Below, one piece after another: positions 18,596-26,935 of a stretch of 32,519 nucleotides of DNA. The notes under the pieces are model-generated. The model was given only the letters and a program-made list of their open reading frames with translations, searched no databases and was not told the DNA's origin. Position 1 is the stretch's first letter. Every line of letters begins with the position of its first letter. The translations under genes were made by a program, and so were the position numbers. Source of the stretch: Prevotellaceae bacterium (GTDB lineage Bacteria; Bacteroidota; Bacteroidia; Bacteroidales; UBA932); contig JAISOH010000050.1 in the NCBI GenBank assembly GCA_031275825.1, positions 1 through 32,519 of the forward strand. Reading direction: 5' to 3'.

Positions 18596-20173
18596 TTATT
18601 GGTAAATTAAACTTACGGTTCCTTTTTGTTCAAATACCTGACTTGAATTTTTGAATATGATTTTCACATAATACAAATAAGTATCTTCGGGAAGAACATT
18701 GCCTTTTGCCGATGCTCCATTCCAGAAATGTTCTTTTGATATGGGAACATCCATCGGTTTGGTTGTTTCAAATATCACGGTATTCCAACGGTTAAATATT
18801 ATCATATGATATTCATAATCTGTTTCTTTGCCGCCAACTATTGGCGCAAACTGGTTTCTCCGGCGATAAGTTTCCACGTTGTTTGTAAATGTGCTTGCCG
18901 GATCGATTGCGTTTGGCATTGTTACAGGTTTATCAAGGCTTATGCAATATTCGCGTGAAATACTTGCGAAATTTGCAGTTCTGTCAACAGCCGTAATTCT
19001 GTAGCAAAAATCGTAAACATTATTGCTAAAATCATTTTGAACATCCATGTCTGTAAATTGCGTAACATCCAGCAACAACCAGAACAAGCCGTTTCGATGC
19101 AAATAATAAACGGAATCTCTGATAAAATCATTCCACGATACACTAATGTTCGGATTTGCATATTTTGTATTTATAATTATACTGTTGAGCGTATCGCTGA
19201 TGACTGATGGAGATTCAACACAATGCGCAATATTATTGAACGCTGTTACTCTGTAAAAATATTTTTTGTTTACATCGCATGTATAATCATCATAAACAGT
19301 TGTGTTTTTATCAGAAAACGTATGTATCGCCTTGAATGTGCTGTCGATATCTGTGCTGCGTTCTATCTGAAATTTGGTCATTTGCGTGGAATTTTCAATT
19401 TCAAAATGAAGATGATTGTAAGTATCGAACGATACCAGCGAGTCAAGGTTTATGTATAGCGGAGCGGCGGGAAGGTCATTGCCTGCTATAATTCCTTCGC
19501 GTACGTTTGAATAGCTTACATCTCCGTTAGGCAAATATGTTTTTACGCAAAACAGATAATTTTTATTTACAATCATTCTGAAATTTACAGTCGTATCGCT
19601 TGTAACAGGGCTTAACGGAACAGCGTTCTGCAGGTTAAACGGCGAAGCCGAAGGAGCAATATAACCTACAATCTGATATTTTATCGAATCGTTGAATTTT
19701 TTATCGGTTTGTCTGATTTCAAATTTGTCTCTGTACGATGTTTTATATGGAGTCCACAATACTGTTGCCGTAAATTCACACGGATCATATCTTAATACGG
19801 GATTAAGAAAAACCGAGTGGTGATTTTCGGAATGTTCGTTACCTGCCGGTCCTGCTTTTGTTGTCATTCGATAAATCTGCGGACGGATATCAGCTCCTGC
19901 ATTTGTTTCGGTATAGTTTGTTGTTATTGCCGTAACTAATATTAAAAAATCAAACTGATGAGTAATATAATTATATTTATATATTTCGTATCCTGTTGTA
20001 GTACAGGTATCAGCAGGATTTCCATGCCATCTTAAAGTTATATTTCCGCCGGTATTGGGAACAACAGTTATGCTTTCGATTACAGGCGGCGGAGGCAAAC
20101 ATTGCGAACTTGCGGTTGTTATCAATACAACCGTCAGCGTTGATATTAAAATAATTCTTATTACATCTTTCAT
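18596..20173 (-). CDS. Secreted Fn3-like protein with CHU_C (T9SS type-B sorting) C-terminus
   Basis: The product is 525 aa with a clear signal peptide (MKDVIRIILI... ending near TTASSQ). The body is a series of fibronectin-III-like segments, with repeated ITLRW, GYEIYK, FEIRQ, FQIERS and YFYRVTA motifs. The last about 90 residues match the gliding-motility-associated C-terminal domain (CHU_C): a beta strand with IFNRWNTVIFE, then HFWNGASAKGNVLPEDTYLYYV and a final GTVSLIYQ. Such domains direct type IX secretion and surface attachment, so this is a predicted cell-surface or secreted protein. It starts one base after the M16 gene stop and ends six bases before rel. No catalytic motif seen; binding or adhesion is likely but unproven. 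Confidence 0.85.
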   Translation of the reverse strand: MKDVIRIILISTLTVVLITTASSQCLPPPPVIESITVVPNTGGNITLRWHGNPADTCTTTGYEIYKYNYITHQFDFLILVTAITTNYTETNAGADIRPQIYRMTTKAGPAGNEHSENHHSVFLNPVLRYDPCEFTATVLWTPYKTSYRDKFEIRQTDKKFNDSIKYQIVGYIAPSASPFNLQNAVPLSPVTSDTTVNFRMIVNKNYLFCVKTYLPNGDVSYSNVREGIIAGNDLPAAPLYINLDSLVSFDTYNHLHFEIENSTQMTKFQIERSTDIDSTFKAIHTFSDKNTTVYDDYTCDVNKKYFYRVTAFNNIAHCVESPSVISDTLNSIIINTKYANPNISVSWNDFIRDSVYYLHRNGLFWLLLDVTQFTDMDVQNDFSNNVYDFCYRITAVDRTANFASISREYCISLDKPVTMPNAIDPASTFTNNVETYRRRNQFAPIVGGKETDYEYHMIIFNRWNTVIFETTKPMDVPISKEHFWNGASAKGNVLPEDTYLYYVKIIFKNSSQVFEQKGTVSLIYQ

Positions 20174-20174
20174 T

Positions 20175-21470
20175 TCAGTATTTTCCTGATATTATTGTCG
20201 TTAATGTGTCTGTATTCAAATATTTATTTGCCAAATCCAATATTTTGTCAGGCGTTATTTTCAGCGCTTCATCGAATATTTGCTCAATATGTTTTAAGTT
20301 TGCATTTATTTGCCGCACATCTATGTATATATCAGCAATTTTCCATGCTCCATCTATTGACCTGAGTATATCTCCGATTATATAATTTTTCACCAAAGAT
20401 AATTCATCTTTTGTAATTTTTTGTTGTTGAAGCCGTAATATTTCATTTTTTATTTCATTTAATGCAGGTTTTACATATTCGTTACTTACTTCGGTCGAAA
20501 TTGTTAAATATCCTGAATCCCGCATACATACTATGTTTGAATATATTCCGTAAGTGTATCCTTTTTCTTCGCGGATATTTTTCATAAGACGCGACCCGAA
20601 ATATCCTCCAAGAACAGTGTTAAGAAAAAACATTCCGCAATAGTCGTGATGATTTTTGTTGAATAATACTTTTCCGATGCGAATGGCAGACTGCAGGCTG
20701 TCGGTTTTGGGGATGCAAATTATTTTTTCGGGCGAAGTAAGGATTTTCGGCAATTCAGGTTCTGTTTTTTGAGGATTTCCCCATGTATCTTTTCCAAAAA
20801 AGTCGGATATTATTTTTATCTCTTTCTCCGAAATTTTCCCAGATACAACAATAAAAGCATTGATGCTTGAATAATATTTTTTATGAAATTCACTCAACAG
20901 CAAAGGATTAAGTTTGTCATAATCATCGGGATGTGAAAAAGCGCCGTAGATGTGATTTTTGCCGAACAGCGCCGATACAAGAGATTCGCGAGCGATTGTT
21001 GAAACTTTTTCACGGTCTATAATCAACTGCTGTTTTTGATTTTGTTTATAAATATTCAATTCTCTTTCGGGAAATACAGGATATTTTATTATTTGTTCGG
21101 CTATTTCCATAACTTTTTCAAAATGTCGTGCAAGCGAATAAAATGTAATGCACGACCAGTCTCTGTCAATATCAAAATCGACAGATGCGCCGTAAAAATC
21201 AAGCAGTTCTGATATTTCTTCGGATTTATATTTTACTGTTCCTTCGGCTAACATGTTCAGCGTTGAACCTGCAACAAGAAATTGCGACTGATAACGTGTT
21301 CCCGCATTAAATACAATACTGAAACGCAAAATATCGGCAGTTCCTGTATTTATTGTCGAAAGCGACAGTCCGTTTTGTAAACAAATATCGTTTACAGCAG
21401 GCAAGGGTATTTTATCAGGTAATTTAAATCCGGGAGCAATCGTTCTGTCTAAATTCATAATATCGTTCAT
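20175..21470 (-). CDS. M16-family zinc-peptidase homologue lacking the catalytic motif
   Basis: A 431-aa protein with the two-lobed M16 (insulinase/pitrilysin) architecture. At the place where active members have HxxEH, it reads LNMLAEGT (residues 71-78), so zinc ligands and catalytic Glu are missing. The R/Y pair that completes the active site in the partner subunit is present in GSRLMKNIREEKGYTYGIYS (about residues 291-310). In Bacteroidota such proteins normally act as the non-catalytic half of a heterodimer with an HxxEH protein encoded next door; none is found here. No signal peptide. First gene of a probable three-gene operon with the CHU_C protein and rel, with a one-base gap to the next gene. 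Confidence 0.88.
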   Translation of the reverse strand: MNDIMNLDRTIAPGFKLPDKIPLPAVNDICLQNGLSLSTINTGTADILRFSIVFNAGTRYQSQFLVAGSTLNMLAEGTVKYKSEEISELLDFYGASVDFDIDRDWSCITFYSLARHFEKVMEIAEQIIKYPVFPERELNIYKQNQKQQLIIDREKVSTIARESLVSALFGKNHIYGAFSHPDDYDKLNPLLLSEFHKKYYSSINAFIVVSGKISEKEIKIISDFFGKDTWGNPQKTEPELPKILTSPEKIICIPKTDSLQSAIRIGKVLFNKNHHDYCGMFFLNTVLGGYFGSRLMKNIREEKGYTYGIYSNIVCMRDSGYLTISTEVSNEYVKPALNEIKNEILRLQQQKITKDELSLVKNYIIGDILRSIDGAWKIADIYIDVRQINANLKHIEQIFDEALKITPDKILDLANKYLNTDTLTTIISGKY

Positions 21471-21620
21471 TAATTTATAAACTGTTTAATTTAAAGAAAT
21501 TATCAGCAAACAACTGTTAATTGTTTTGTTATCCGGAAGTTATTTTGATTTTTTGTAATATAATTCACAAATCGGTGACAAAACAAATTATACAAGCCAG
21601 CCTGACTGAAAAAAACAATA

Positions 21621-21654
21621 CAAAGGTATCATTAAATTTCCAATTATATACAAA
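21621..21654 (-). promoter_or_regulatory. Putative promoter of the M16 - CHU_C - rel operon
   Basis: On the minus strand TACCTTTG (21628-21621) fits TAnnTTTG, and TTTG (21654-21651) lies 22 bases upstream as a -33 element. This would leave an untranslated leader of roughly 140 bases before the M16 ATG. Confidence 0.4.
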
Positions 21655-22040
21655 CGGATAAAAGATAAAAACAGGATTGCGGCAACCCGTCCTCAATTAT
21701 CAGCCCGCAACTTTTCTAATTTTGCGATGTAAATCTGAAAAACAAATATTAATTATGAAAAAACCGCATGAAAATATCATTGAAAAGTCTTTAAAAAAAC
21801 ATGTTTTTGCTTTTGCCTCTTTGGTGAATATATATCAAATATCTGATTTTGACTTTCACCAAACGAGTAAAAGCGTTCCGCAGGATAATACCGCCGAAAG
21901 AGATAGTAATTTTGCCAGTTAATTTTAAAAGTTCCTTGCGTTCCCGTTTTTATCTTTTTGCTGTTCCAATGCTGCTGCTGTTTGCAGTACATCGTTAAAA
22001 CAATACACAAGGTTTTCATAATATTATTGTTTTCTGCCGA
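21655..22040. other. Gap without a convincing gene; possible frame-broken relic
   Basis: No ORF has recognisable content. On the minus strand two short stretches in different frames look protein-like: one ends ...NDVLQTAAALEQQKDKNGN (about 21935-22005) and another reads KELLKLTGKITISFGGIILR and on (about 21790-21945). They overlap around 21930-21945, as a gene with a frameshift would. A minus-strand ATG at 22019 opens an unrelated third frame of 80 codons, and a plus-strand ATG at 21755 opens 55 codons; neither looks like a known family. I regard all as unproven. Confidence 0.25.
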
Positions 22041-23099
22041 TTACTGGGTAACTTTGTGCAGCCAGACTTCAAAAAGTAGCGGAGTATAAGGTTGAATTAC
22101 CGTTGAAACTGTTGAAGTTGTTCCTGTCGAACTGCTTGTTGATGGATTTGTGCCGTAATAACTGTATCCCCAGTCGGATATAAAAAATCCCAATCCTGCA
22201 TCTCCTGTTTTGAGTTGCTGTGCTATTTTGTCAAAGCCATAAACCGTATTTCCGCCGCCTATGGTAAACGACAGTGTGTCATAACTTTTGCTGGAGTCGT
22301 ATATGTTATGTCTTTTTGCCGTGTCGATAATGTTGGTGTCAAAAACAAATCCATCCAGAAAACGTCCTACGTAAGTTACGTAAACCGTACGTCCGTCAAC
22401 GGCGCTCGTGGTGTCTTTTACTTCGGGAACAGGTTCGTTGTTTTCGTCTGTTGTCCAAACCGTATCGGGAGCCAGATATGTAGTTTTATAATACATTCCG
22501 TATATTATCGAGTCTGCTATTTCGGGATAGCGCATGTTGCGGTATGTTATTACCTGATCAAGTTCATAGTCCAATGGGGAAGGTATAACTTCGCGCAAGG
22601 TAACATCAAGAATATAACTTGCATACCCTGACTGCTGACTTGTCGAACTTGCAGTGTTCAACAATCGCGGAGGCGCAATGATTCTGTATTTTGCTCCTTC
22701 TTTCATATTGGGAAACGCATCTGCCAGACATCTGTAAATATAGGCTTCATCAAGATAGCCGTAATTTGGAATGTAATGCGTGGTTTGCATGTTGGCATCA
22801 AACAGTCCGTACTGTATTGCCTCGCTTTTTTCGGTTACCGAAATCACTGTTTCGTCAAGGTAGCGCTGGGTTTCATCCCATTTTACCCATTCGCCTTTGG
22901 AAGGCGTTGCTCCTGTGCCTTCATTTATTTTAATTATATAATAACCCAGAGGCGTTGGAGATATTGTATCTTTGTGTACAACTGTGATGTAAGACTGCAA
23001 CAATCTGTCCTGAACCGATTCTATTGATTCGCTTTCTTCCTTTGCACATGATACCAGCAATGCCGATACCAATATTAATAAACAAGTTAGTTTTTTCAT
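22041..23099 (-). CDS. Lipoprotein with two FKBP-like (peptidyl-prolyl isomerase) domains
   Basis: The 352-aa product has an SPII signal peptide with lipobox LLVSC (Cys18), so it is anchored in an envelope membrane. The C-terminal about 120 residues are FKBP-like: VYVTYVGRFLDGFVFDTN, then SFTIGGGNTVYGFDKIAQQL, and PYTPLLFEVWLHKV. Residues about 45-175 look like a second, more diverged copy, with a GYYIIKINEGTG start and a SYILDVTLREV end. The last loop carries a Ser/Thr-rich insertion (NPSTSSSTGTTST). It is the distal gene of the DHH - FKBP - FKBP - FKBP operon, 28 bases after the previous stop. A chaperone or isomerase role for exported proteins is the family expectation; activity is uncertain because several active-site aromatics are not evident. 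Confidence 0.8.
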   Translation of the reverse strand: MKKLTCLLILVSALLVSCAKEESESIESVQDRLLQSYITVVHKDTISPTPLGYYIIKINEGTGATPSKGEWVKWDETQRYLDETVISVTEKSEAIQYGLFDANMQTTHYIPNYGYLDEAYIYRCLADAFPNMKEGAKYRIIAPPRLLNTASSTSQQSGYASYILDVTLREVIPSPLDYELDQVITYRNMRYPEIADSIIYGMYYKTTYLAPDTVWTTDENNEPVPEVKDTTSAVDGRTVYVTYVGRFLDGFVFDTNIIDTAKRHNIYDSSKSYDTLSFTIGGGNTVYGFDKIAQQLKTGDAGLGFFISDWGYSYYGTNPSTSSSTGTTSTVSTVIQPYTPLLFEVWLHKVTQ

Positions 23100-23127
23100 A
23101 TCTTTATTTTTTTGAGTTACAAAAGTA

Positions 23128-23721
23128 TTAATTCTTTTTTATTTTGGTAATAATAATCTGAAAAATTAATGGCGAGTTTGCAGGTACTGCTCCCACAGAA
23201 CTGTTGCCATAAGCCAGTTGTGAAGGAAAAAATATCAGGGCGTTTTCATATTCGTTCATCATAGTCAAGCCCATGTCCAAACCTTTTATGTAGTTATTTT
23301 TTCCTGCAATGCCTTTTTCTACGCCTTTTCCTGTCATTCCGGCAAGACCGCATTTAATGGCTATTGAATCTATATTTGTTGTAAATACATTTGTGGTATT
23401 GATGTAGTTATTGACGCTTGTTGAGTTTAAAATTGCGCCTATATAGTAAAAATTCACCGAATCGCCCGGCGTTATTTTATTACTGCTGTTACCTGTATCG
23501 AGCGAAAGCTTGACAACGCCGTCAACAATCGCCGAATCTGCAACGGTAATATGTCCTGTTGTATCTGAAATTGCATTGTTGTAGAAAGTTGATATTAACC
23601 GGTCTTCCGTATTTACCACAGTTTCTTCGCTGGAACATGCGGACAATATTAATGCTGCAAAAATAAATATCAACATTTTTTTTATTTCAATGTTATGCCG
23701 TATTATTTGATTTTTTTTCAT
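23128..23721 (-). CDS. FKBP-like lipoprotein, second of three
   Basis: A 197-aa protein with signal peptide and lipobox LSAC (Cys29) followed by SSEE. One FKBP-type domain covers the rest: DSVNFYYIGAIL, then GLAGMTGKGVEKGI and NNYIKGLDMGLTMM, and a typical ending FFPSQLAYGNSSVGAVPANS with PLIFQIIITKI. This ending is the classic FKBP P-x-x-x-A-Y-G...VPxNSPLxF signature. The start overlaps the stop of the upstream GldI-like gene in an ATGA arrangement, so translation is coupled. The ATG at 23676 (before LIFIFAALIL) is an alternative start giving a shorter signal peptide. Confidence 0.85.
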   Translation of the reverse strand: MKKNQIIRHNIEIKKMLIFIFAALILSACSSEETVVNTEDRLISTFYNNAISDTTGHITVADSAIVDGVVKLSLDTGNSSNKITPGDSVNFYYIGAILNSTSVNNYINTTNVFTTNIDSIAIKCGLAGMTGKGVEKGIAGKNNYIKGLDMGLTMMNEYENALIFFPSQLAYGNSSVGAVPANSPLIFQIIITKIKKN

Positions 23722-24281
23722 TGTACATCCAAAACTTTAATATCATAAACCAAAATCGAGCGTGGAGGGATACTGTTTCCATCGCCTATAATACCGTGAG
23801 CCAAGTGTGGTGGAAAAACAAAAATATGACGCGATTGATTTTCTGCAAAAAGAACAGCGCTGTGTAAACCCGAAACTGCGTTTTGCATATTTGCCGTTTC
23901 CGTCAGTTCGTTACTTTTGCCGGCAACAAATACTAAGGGATTGTCTTCGCTGTATGTGTAACAGTGAGTTCCATCTAGTAAATTTATTGTACACTGTAAT
24001 GCAACCAGCGCTCCGTTTTTGATTTTTACGCCGTTTCCCTTTTCTATTTCTACATGCCAGAATCCTGTTTCGTCAAATGTTGCCTGCAAATTATGTCGCC
24101 GCAAAAACGACTGTATTCTGTCTTTGTCTTTTTCAATCAAAATTTTATTTGCCTTTTCGATATTTTCACGAATGTTCACTGTATTTTTCGGTTTTATGCC
24201 GCCTGATTTGTCATCGCCGCTGCAGGCTGCAAGAAAAATCAGGGCAAACAATATATTAAGCGCTACACAGTTTTTTTTCAT
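23718..24281 (-). CDS. gldI: GldI-like FKBP-type lipoprotein
   Basis: The frame opens further upstream (24443), but the credible start is ATG 24281: it gives MKKNCVALNI... with lipobox LAAC (Cys20) and a 187-aa product. The longer version would put about 54 cysteine-rich residues, antisense-free but overlapping the DHH gene, before the signal peptide. The C-terminal half is FKBP-like, with CTINLLDGTHCYTYSEDNPL, HIFVFPPHLAHGI and SIPPRSILVYDIKV. GldI, an FKBP-type lipoprotein tied to gliding and T9SS in Flavobacteria, is commonly encoded just after a DHH phosphoesterase gene, as here; I use the name on that context plus similarity, not on a search. It overlaps the DHH stop by 26 bases. Confidence 0.7.
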   Translation of the reverse strand: MKKNCVALNILFALIFLAACSGDDKSGGIKPKNTVNIRENIEKANKILIEKDKDRIQSFLRRHNLQATFDETGFWHVEIEKGNGVKIKNGALVALQCTINLLDGTHCYTYSEDNPLVFVAGKSNELTETANMQNAVSGLHSAVLFAENQSRHIFVFPPHLAHGIIGDGNSIPPRSILVYDIKVLDVQ

Positions 24282-25281
24282 AATCTTTAATAATTTTTTC
24301 GAGTTCCGGTTCACAGTATTCGTATTTGCACAGCATTTTTCCGCCGGATGCATTAAAATGTCCTCCTCCGTGAAAATGTTTGCGCGCCATTTCATTAACA
24401 TCAAAATTGCCCTGCGAGCGCAGAGACATTTTAATATGGTCATCTTTTTCTACAAGCAGCAACGACAGTACAATTCCTTTTATCGACAGCGGATAGTTTA
24501 CAAATCCTTCGGTATCGCCTATTTGAAAATCAAACTTTTTCAAATCTTCGCGCGAAAGCGTAATATATGCAGCGCGATATTCGTGCAATACAACCATTTT
24601 TGACAGTGCATATCCAAGCAGTTTCATTCTGTTTTCGGTAAAATTGTCATAAACCAAATGTGTTATTTTATCTTTTTCGACTCCGCAATCCAAAAGGTTT
24701 GCAATGATTTTGAAAAAATCGGGATACGACGAACTGTGAGAAAAAGCTCCACTGTCGGTCATCATTCCGCAAAACAGAGCTTCGGCTATGTTTTCAGGTA
24801 AAATTTTTGTTCCGAGCAATTTTATTCCTATGCGGTAAACCAGTTCTGATGTAGAACTTATGGGATAATACGAAAATTTCAAATCAAAATCATTAGCCGG
24901 ATCAATGTGATGGTCGATAAGAATGCGCGGAACTGTTGTTTCACGTATAATTTTTTCAAGTATTTCAATTCTGTCAAGCGAATTAAAATCCAGACAGAAA
25001 ATTATATCTGCTGTTTTTATTGCCGTCCGCACTTCGTGTTTATTTTTTGAATAAACCATAATTTTGTCGCTTCCATCAATCCACTGTAAAAATTTGGGAA
25101 AGTCATTTGAAACAACAATGTTGGAATCAACATTCAGTTTTTTGAGGATATACGCCAAAGCAACCGCCGAACCTACAGCATCGCCATCGGGATTTGTATG
25201 TATGATGATAGCTGCATTTTTTGCCGACTGCAAATATCGTTTGAGATTATCGTATTGCTTTTTTGTAAACAGATTTTTCAT
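24256..25281 (-). CDS. DHH/DHHA1 phosphoesterase (NrnA-type nanoRNase / pAp phosphatase)
   Basis: A 341-aa protein of the DHH family: IIHTNPDGDAVGSAVAL (H28, D32, D34), D98 in CLDFN, DHH at 123-125 (LIDHHIDP) and a DHHA1 domain ending in HFHGGGHFNASGGKM (GGGH 305-308). These are the metal and substrate motifs of NrnA proteins, which degrade 2-5-nt RNAs and also hydrolyse pAp; the same fold covers c-di-AMP/pApA hydrolases without the GGDEF/PAS parts, so the exact substrate is not certain. It is the first gene of the operon with the GldI-like and two further FKBP lipoproteins. The stop lies 26 bases inside the GldI-like gene. Confidence 0.92.
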   Translation of the reverse strand: MKNLFTKKQYDNLKRYLQSAKNAAIIIHTNPDGDAVGSAVALAYILKKLNVDSNIVVSNDFPKFLQWIDGSDKIMVYSKNKHEVRTAIKTADIIFCLDFNSLDRIEILEKIIRETTVPRILIDHHIDPANDFDLKFSYYPISSTSELVYRIGIKLLGTKILPENIAEALFCGMMTDSGAFSHSSSYPDFFKIIANLLDCGVEKDKITHLVYDNFTENRMKLLGYALSKMVVLHEYRAAYITLSREDLKKFDFQIGDTEGFVNYPLSIKGIVLSLLLVEKDDHIKMSLRSQGNFDVNEMARKHFHGGGHFNASGGKMLCKYEYCEPELEKIIKDYEKKLCSA

Positions 25282-25297
25282 TTTGCATTTGAATTGT

Positions 25298-25305
25298 CAA
25301 AGATA
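25298..25305 (-). promoter_or_regulatory. Putative -7 box of the DHH - gldI operon
   Basis: On the minus strand the sequence TATCTTTG fits TAnnTTTG and lies 16 bases before the DHH gene ATG. No clear TTTG at the -33 distance, so weak. Confidence 0.4.
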
Positions 25306-25536
25306 ATATAAATTTATATAACCTTTTAAATCCTTTCACAAATCATAACGTATTTTCACAATTTTTTATGTAATAATACGGTCGCTGCCTATTAATAAAA
25401 CTGTCAGCGTCAATATCAATTCCGTTAAGCGTAATATCCTGTCAATTAACAGAAATAAACAATCTGCTGTAATTTACAGTATCTTGCATCTTCTGATTTT
25501 TATTCACAAGCAGCAACCGAATATCCGTCAATATTA
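25306..25536. other. Divergent intergenic region, no gene
   Basis: AT-rich DNA between two divergent genes. It holds a 13-base near-palindrome CTGTAA-T-TTACAG (25467-25479). No ORF, RNA gene or repeat is supported. Confidence 0.5.
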
Positions 25537-25570
25537 TTTTTTGAATAATTGATAATATTTATTAACTTTG
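25537..25570 (+). promoter_or_regulatory. Strong Bacteroidota-type promoter for the DUF5606-like gene
   Basis: TTTTTTG ending at 25543, exactly 19 bases, then TAACTTTG at 25563-25570: a textbook -33/-7 pair. The -7 box is 23 bases upstream of the ATG at 25594. Confidence 0.7.
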
Positions 25571-25593
25571 CAGTAAATTTAATATTTTAAAAT

Positions 25594-26043
25594 ATGAGCG
25601 AGAAAAAAATTGATTTGAAAAAAATATTGTCCATATCGGGACATTCAAGTTTGTTTGCATTTGTAGGAAAAACAAAAAACGGCATTATTGCCGAAAATAT
25701 TAACGACAAAAAAAGAACTGCTTTCGGCGAATCGGCAAAAGTAAGCGCACTGTCGGACATATCGGTATTTACAACAAAGGAAGAACTTCCATTGTCGGTA
25801 TTGATTGAAAAAATAAAAGAAAAAGAAAACTGTAATGCCATAAATATCGAAATCAAAAAAGTTGATACCGAAATACTTAAAAAATATTTTGAAGAAATAC
25901 TACCCGATTATGACCGCGACCGTTTATACGTTTCACACATGAAGAAAATACTTGACTGGTACAATCAGTTGCAAAGTAATGACATGCTTGATTTTGAAAA
26001 AGATGATAAGGCAGAAAATGCAAATACCGAAAAAACGGAATAA
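25594..26043 (+). CDS. DUF5606-like conserved Bacteroidota protein
   Basis: A 149-aa acidic cytoplasmic protein. The N-terminal half (DLKKILSISGHSSLFAFVGK, then IIAENINDKKRTAF, SAKVSALSDISVFT and EELPLSVLIEKI) matches my memory of the DUF5606 family found throughout Bacteroidota, whose function is unknown. The second half has IKKVDTEILKKYFEEILPDYDRDRLYVSHMKKI split over several helices, including the DYDRDRVY-like box typical of the family, and ends in an acidic tail. It has its own strong promoter. Its last 26 bases overlap the next gene, so the two are coupled. Confidence 0.8.
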   Translation: MSEKKIDLKKILSISGHSSLFAFVGKTKNGIIAENINDKKRTAFGESAKVSALSDISVFTTKEELPLSVLIEKIKEKENCNAINIEIKKVDTEILKKYFEEILPDYDRDRLYVSHMKKILDWYNQLQSNDMLDFEKDDKAENANTEKTE

Positions 26044-26935
26044 AAGCATTTTTTCTGTTTTATCGGTACTGGTACTGTTATCATGCAATAATGCTACACA
26101 AAACAAAACAGCCGGTTACAAAGATTTCAGCTTGCCGGATATACCTGTTGTTATAACCGACAAACAGGAAGCATACAAGCATGTTGCTCTTAATTATTGG
26201 AATGATTTTAATTTTGCCGATTCAATGGCATACAGGCAAACGACTGCACAAATATTTACCGGTTTTCTGAATACATTACAGTACGTCGATTTGCAAACAA
26301 TTTTGCAAAGCATGGAAAACATGATGAAAAAAGCCGAATCCGACAGTAACGGATATATACGTTTTACCGGCATCTGCGAACAGTATCTTTACGGAGCAAA
26401 TTCACCTTATCGCAGCGACGATTTATATATTCCCGTTTTGCAAAGCATCATAAATACAAATATAATCGATTCAAACTATAAAACAGTTGCCCAATACCGC
26501 CTGAAAATGGCAATGAAAAACAGAACAGGAAATCAGGCTGCCGATTTTGAATATACGCTTGCGTCGGGAATAACACGCAAACTTTATGATATAAAAACCG
26601 AATTTGTTTTGCTGTTTATAAACAATCCCGGCTGCAACGCCTGTAAAGAATACATCGACAGGATACAAAATTCGCAACTTATACGGCAGTTGATAAAAGA
26701 AAAATTGCTTGCCGTTCTGGCTGTTTATCCGGACAGCGATTTGGATGAATGGAAAAAATATCAATCACAAATTCCATCGGACTGGATAAACGCTTTCGAT
26801 AAAAAACTTGCAATAAGGAATGATGAAATATACGATCTTCGCGCAATTCCCGTGCTTTACCTGCTTGACAGCAATAAAAAAATTCTGCTGAAAGATACTT
26901 TTGTAGAAAGTATAGAAAAATATTTCACCCTGTAA
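26018..26935 (+). CDS. DUF5106/thioredoxin-like lipoprotein
   Basis: The best start is ATG 26018, which yields MQIPKKRNKS... and a lipobox LLSC (Cys23) followed by NNATQ; the frame runs upstream to 25952 but that would bury the signal peptide. The product is 305 aa. The N-terminal part (about 35-180) is helical and resembles DUF5106. A thioredoxin-like domain follows, with FVLLFINNPGCNACKEYIDR (CxxC at 206/209) and the cis-Pro region AIPVLYLLDSNKKIL. It is expected to be membrane-anchored outside the cytoplasm, acting on disulfides or simply as a thioredoxin-fold scaffold. It overlaps the DUF5606-like gene by 26 bases. Confidence 0.82.
   Translation: MQIPKKRNKSIFSVLSVLVLLSCNNATQNKTAGYKDFSLPDIPVVITDKQEAYKHVALNYWNDFNFADSMAYRQTTAQIFTGFLNTLQYVDLQTILQSMENMMKKAESDSNGYIRFTGICEQYLYGANSPYRSDDLYIPVLQSIINTNIIDSNYKTVAQYRLKMAMKNRTGNQAADFEYTLASGITRKLYDIKTEFVLLFINNPGCNACKEYIDRIQNSQLIRQLIKEKLLAVLAVYPDSDLDEWKKYQSQIPSDWINAFDKKLAIRNDEIYDLRAIPVLYLLDSNKKILLKDTFVESIEKYFTL

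Noticed and set aside
24282..24443. Longer N-terminus of the GldI-like protein
   Set aside because: It would lie within the DHH coding sequence and bury the signal peptide and lipobox 54 residues deep.
24019..24603. 194-codon plus-strand ORF across the gldI/DHH junction
   Set aside because: It is antisense to two motif-confirmed genes and has shadow-like Phe/Ile/Arg composition.
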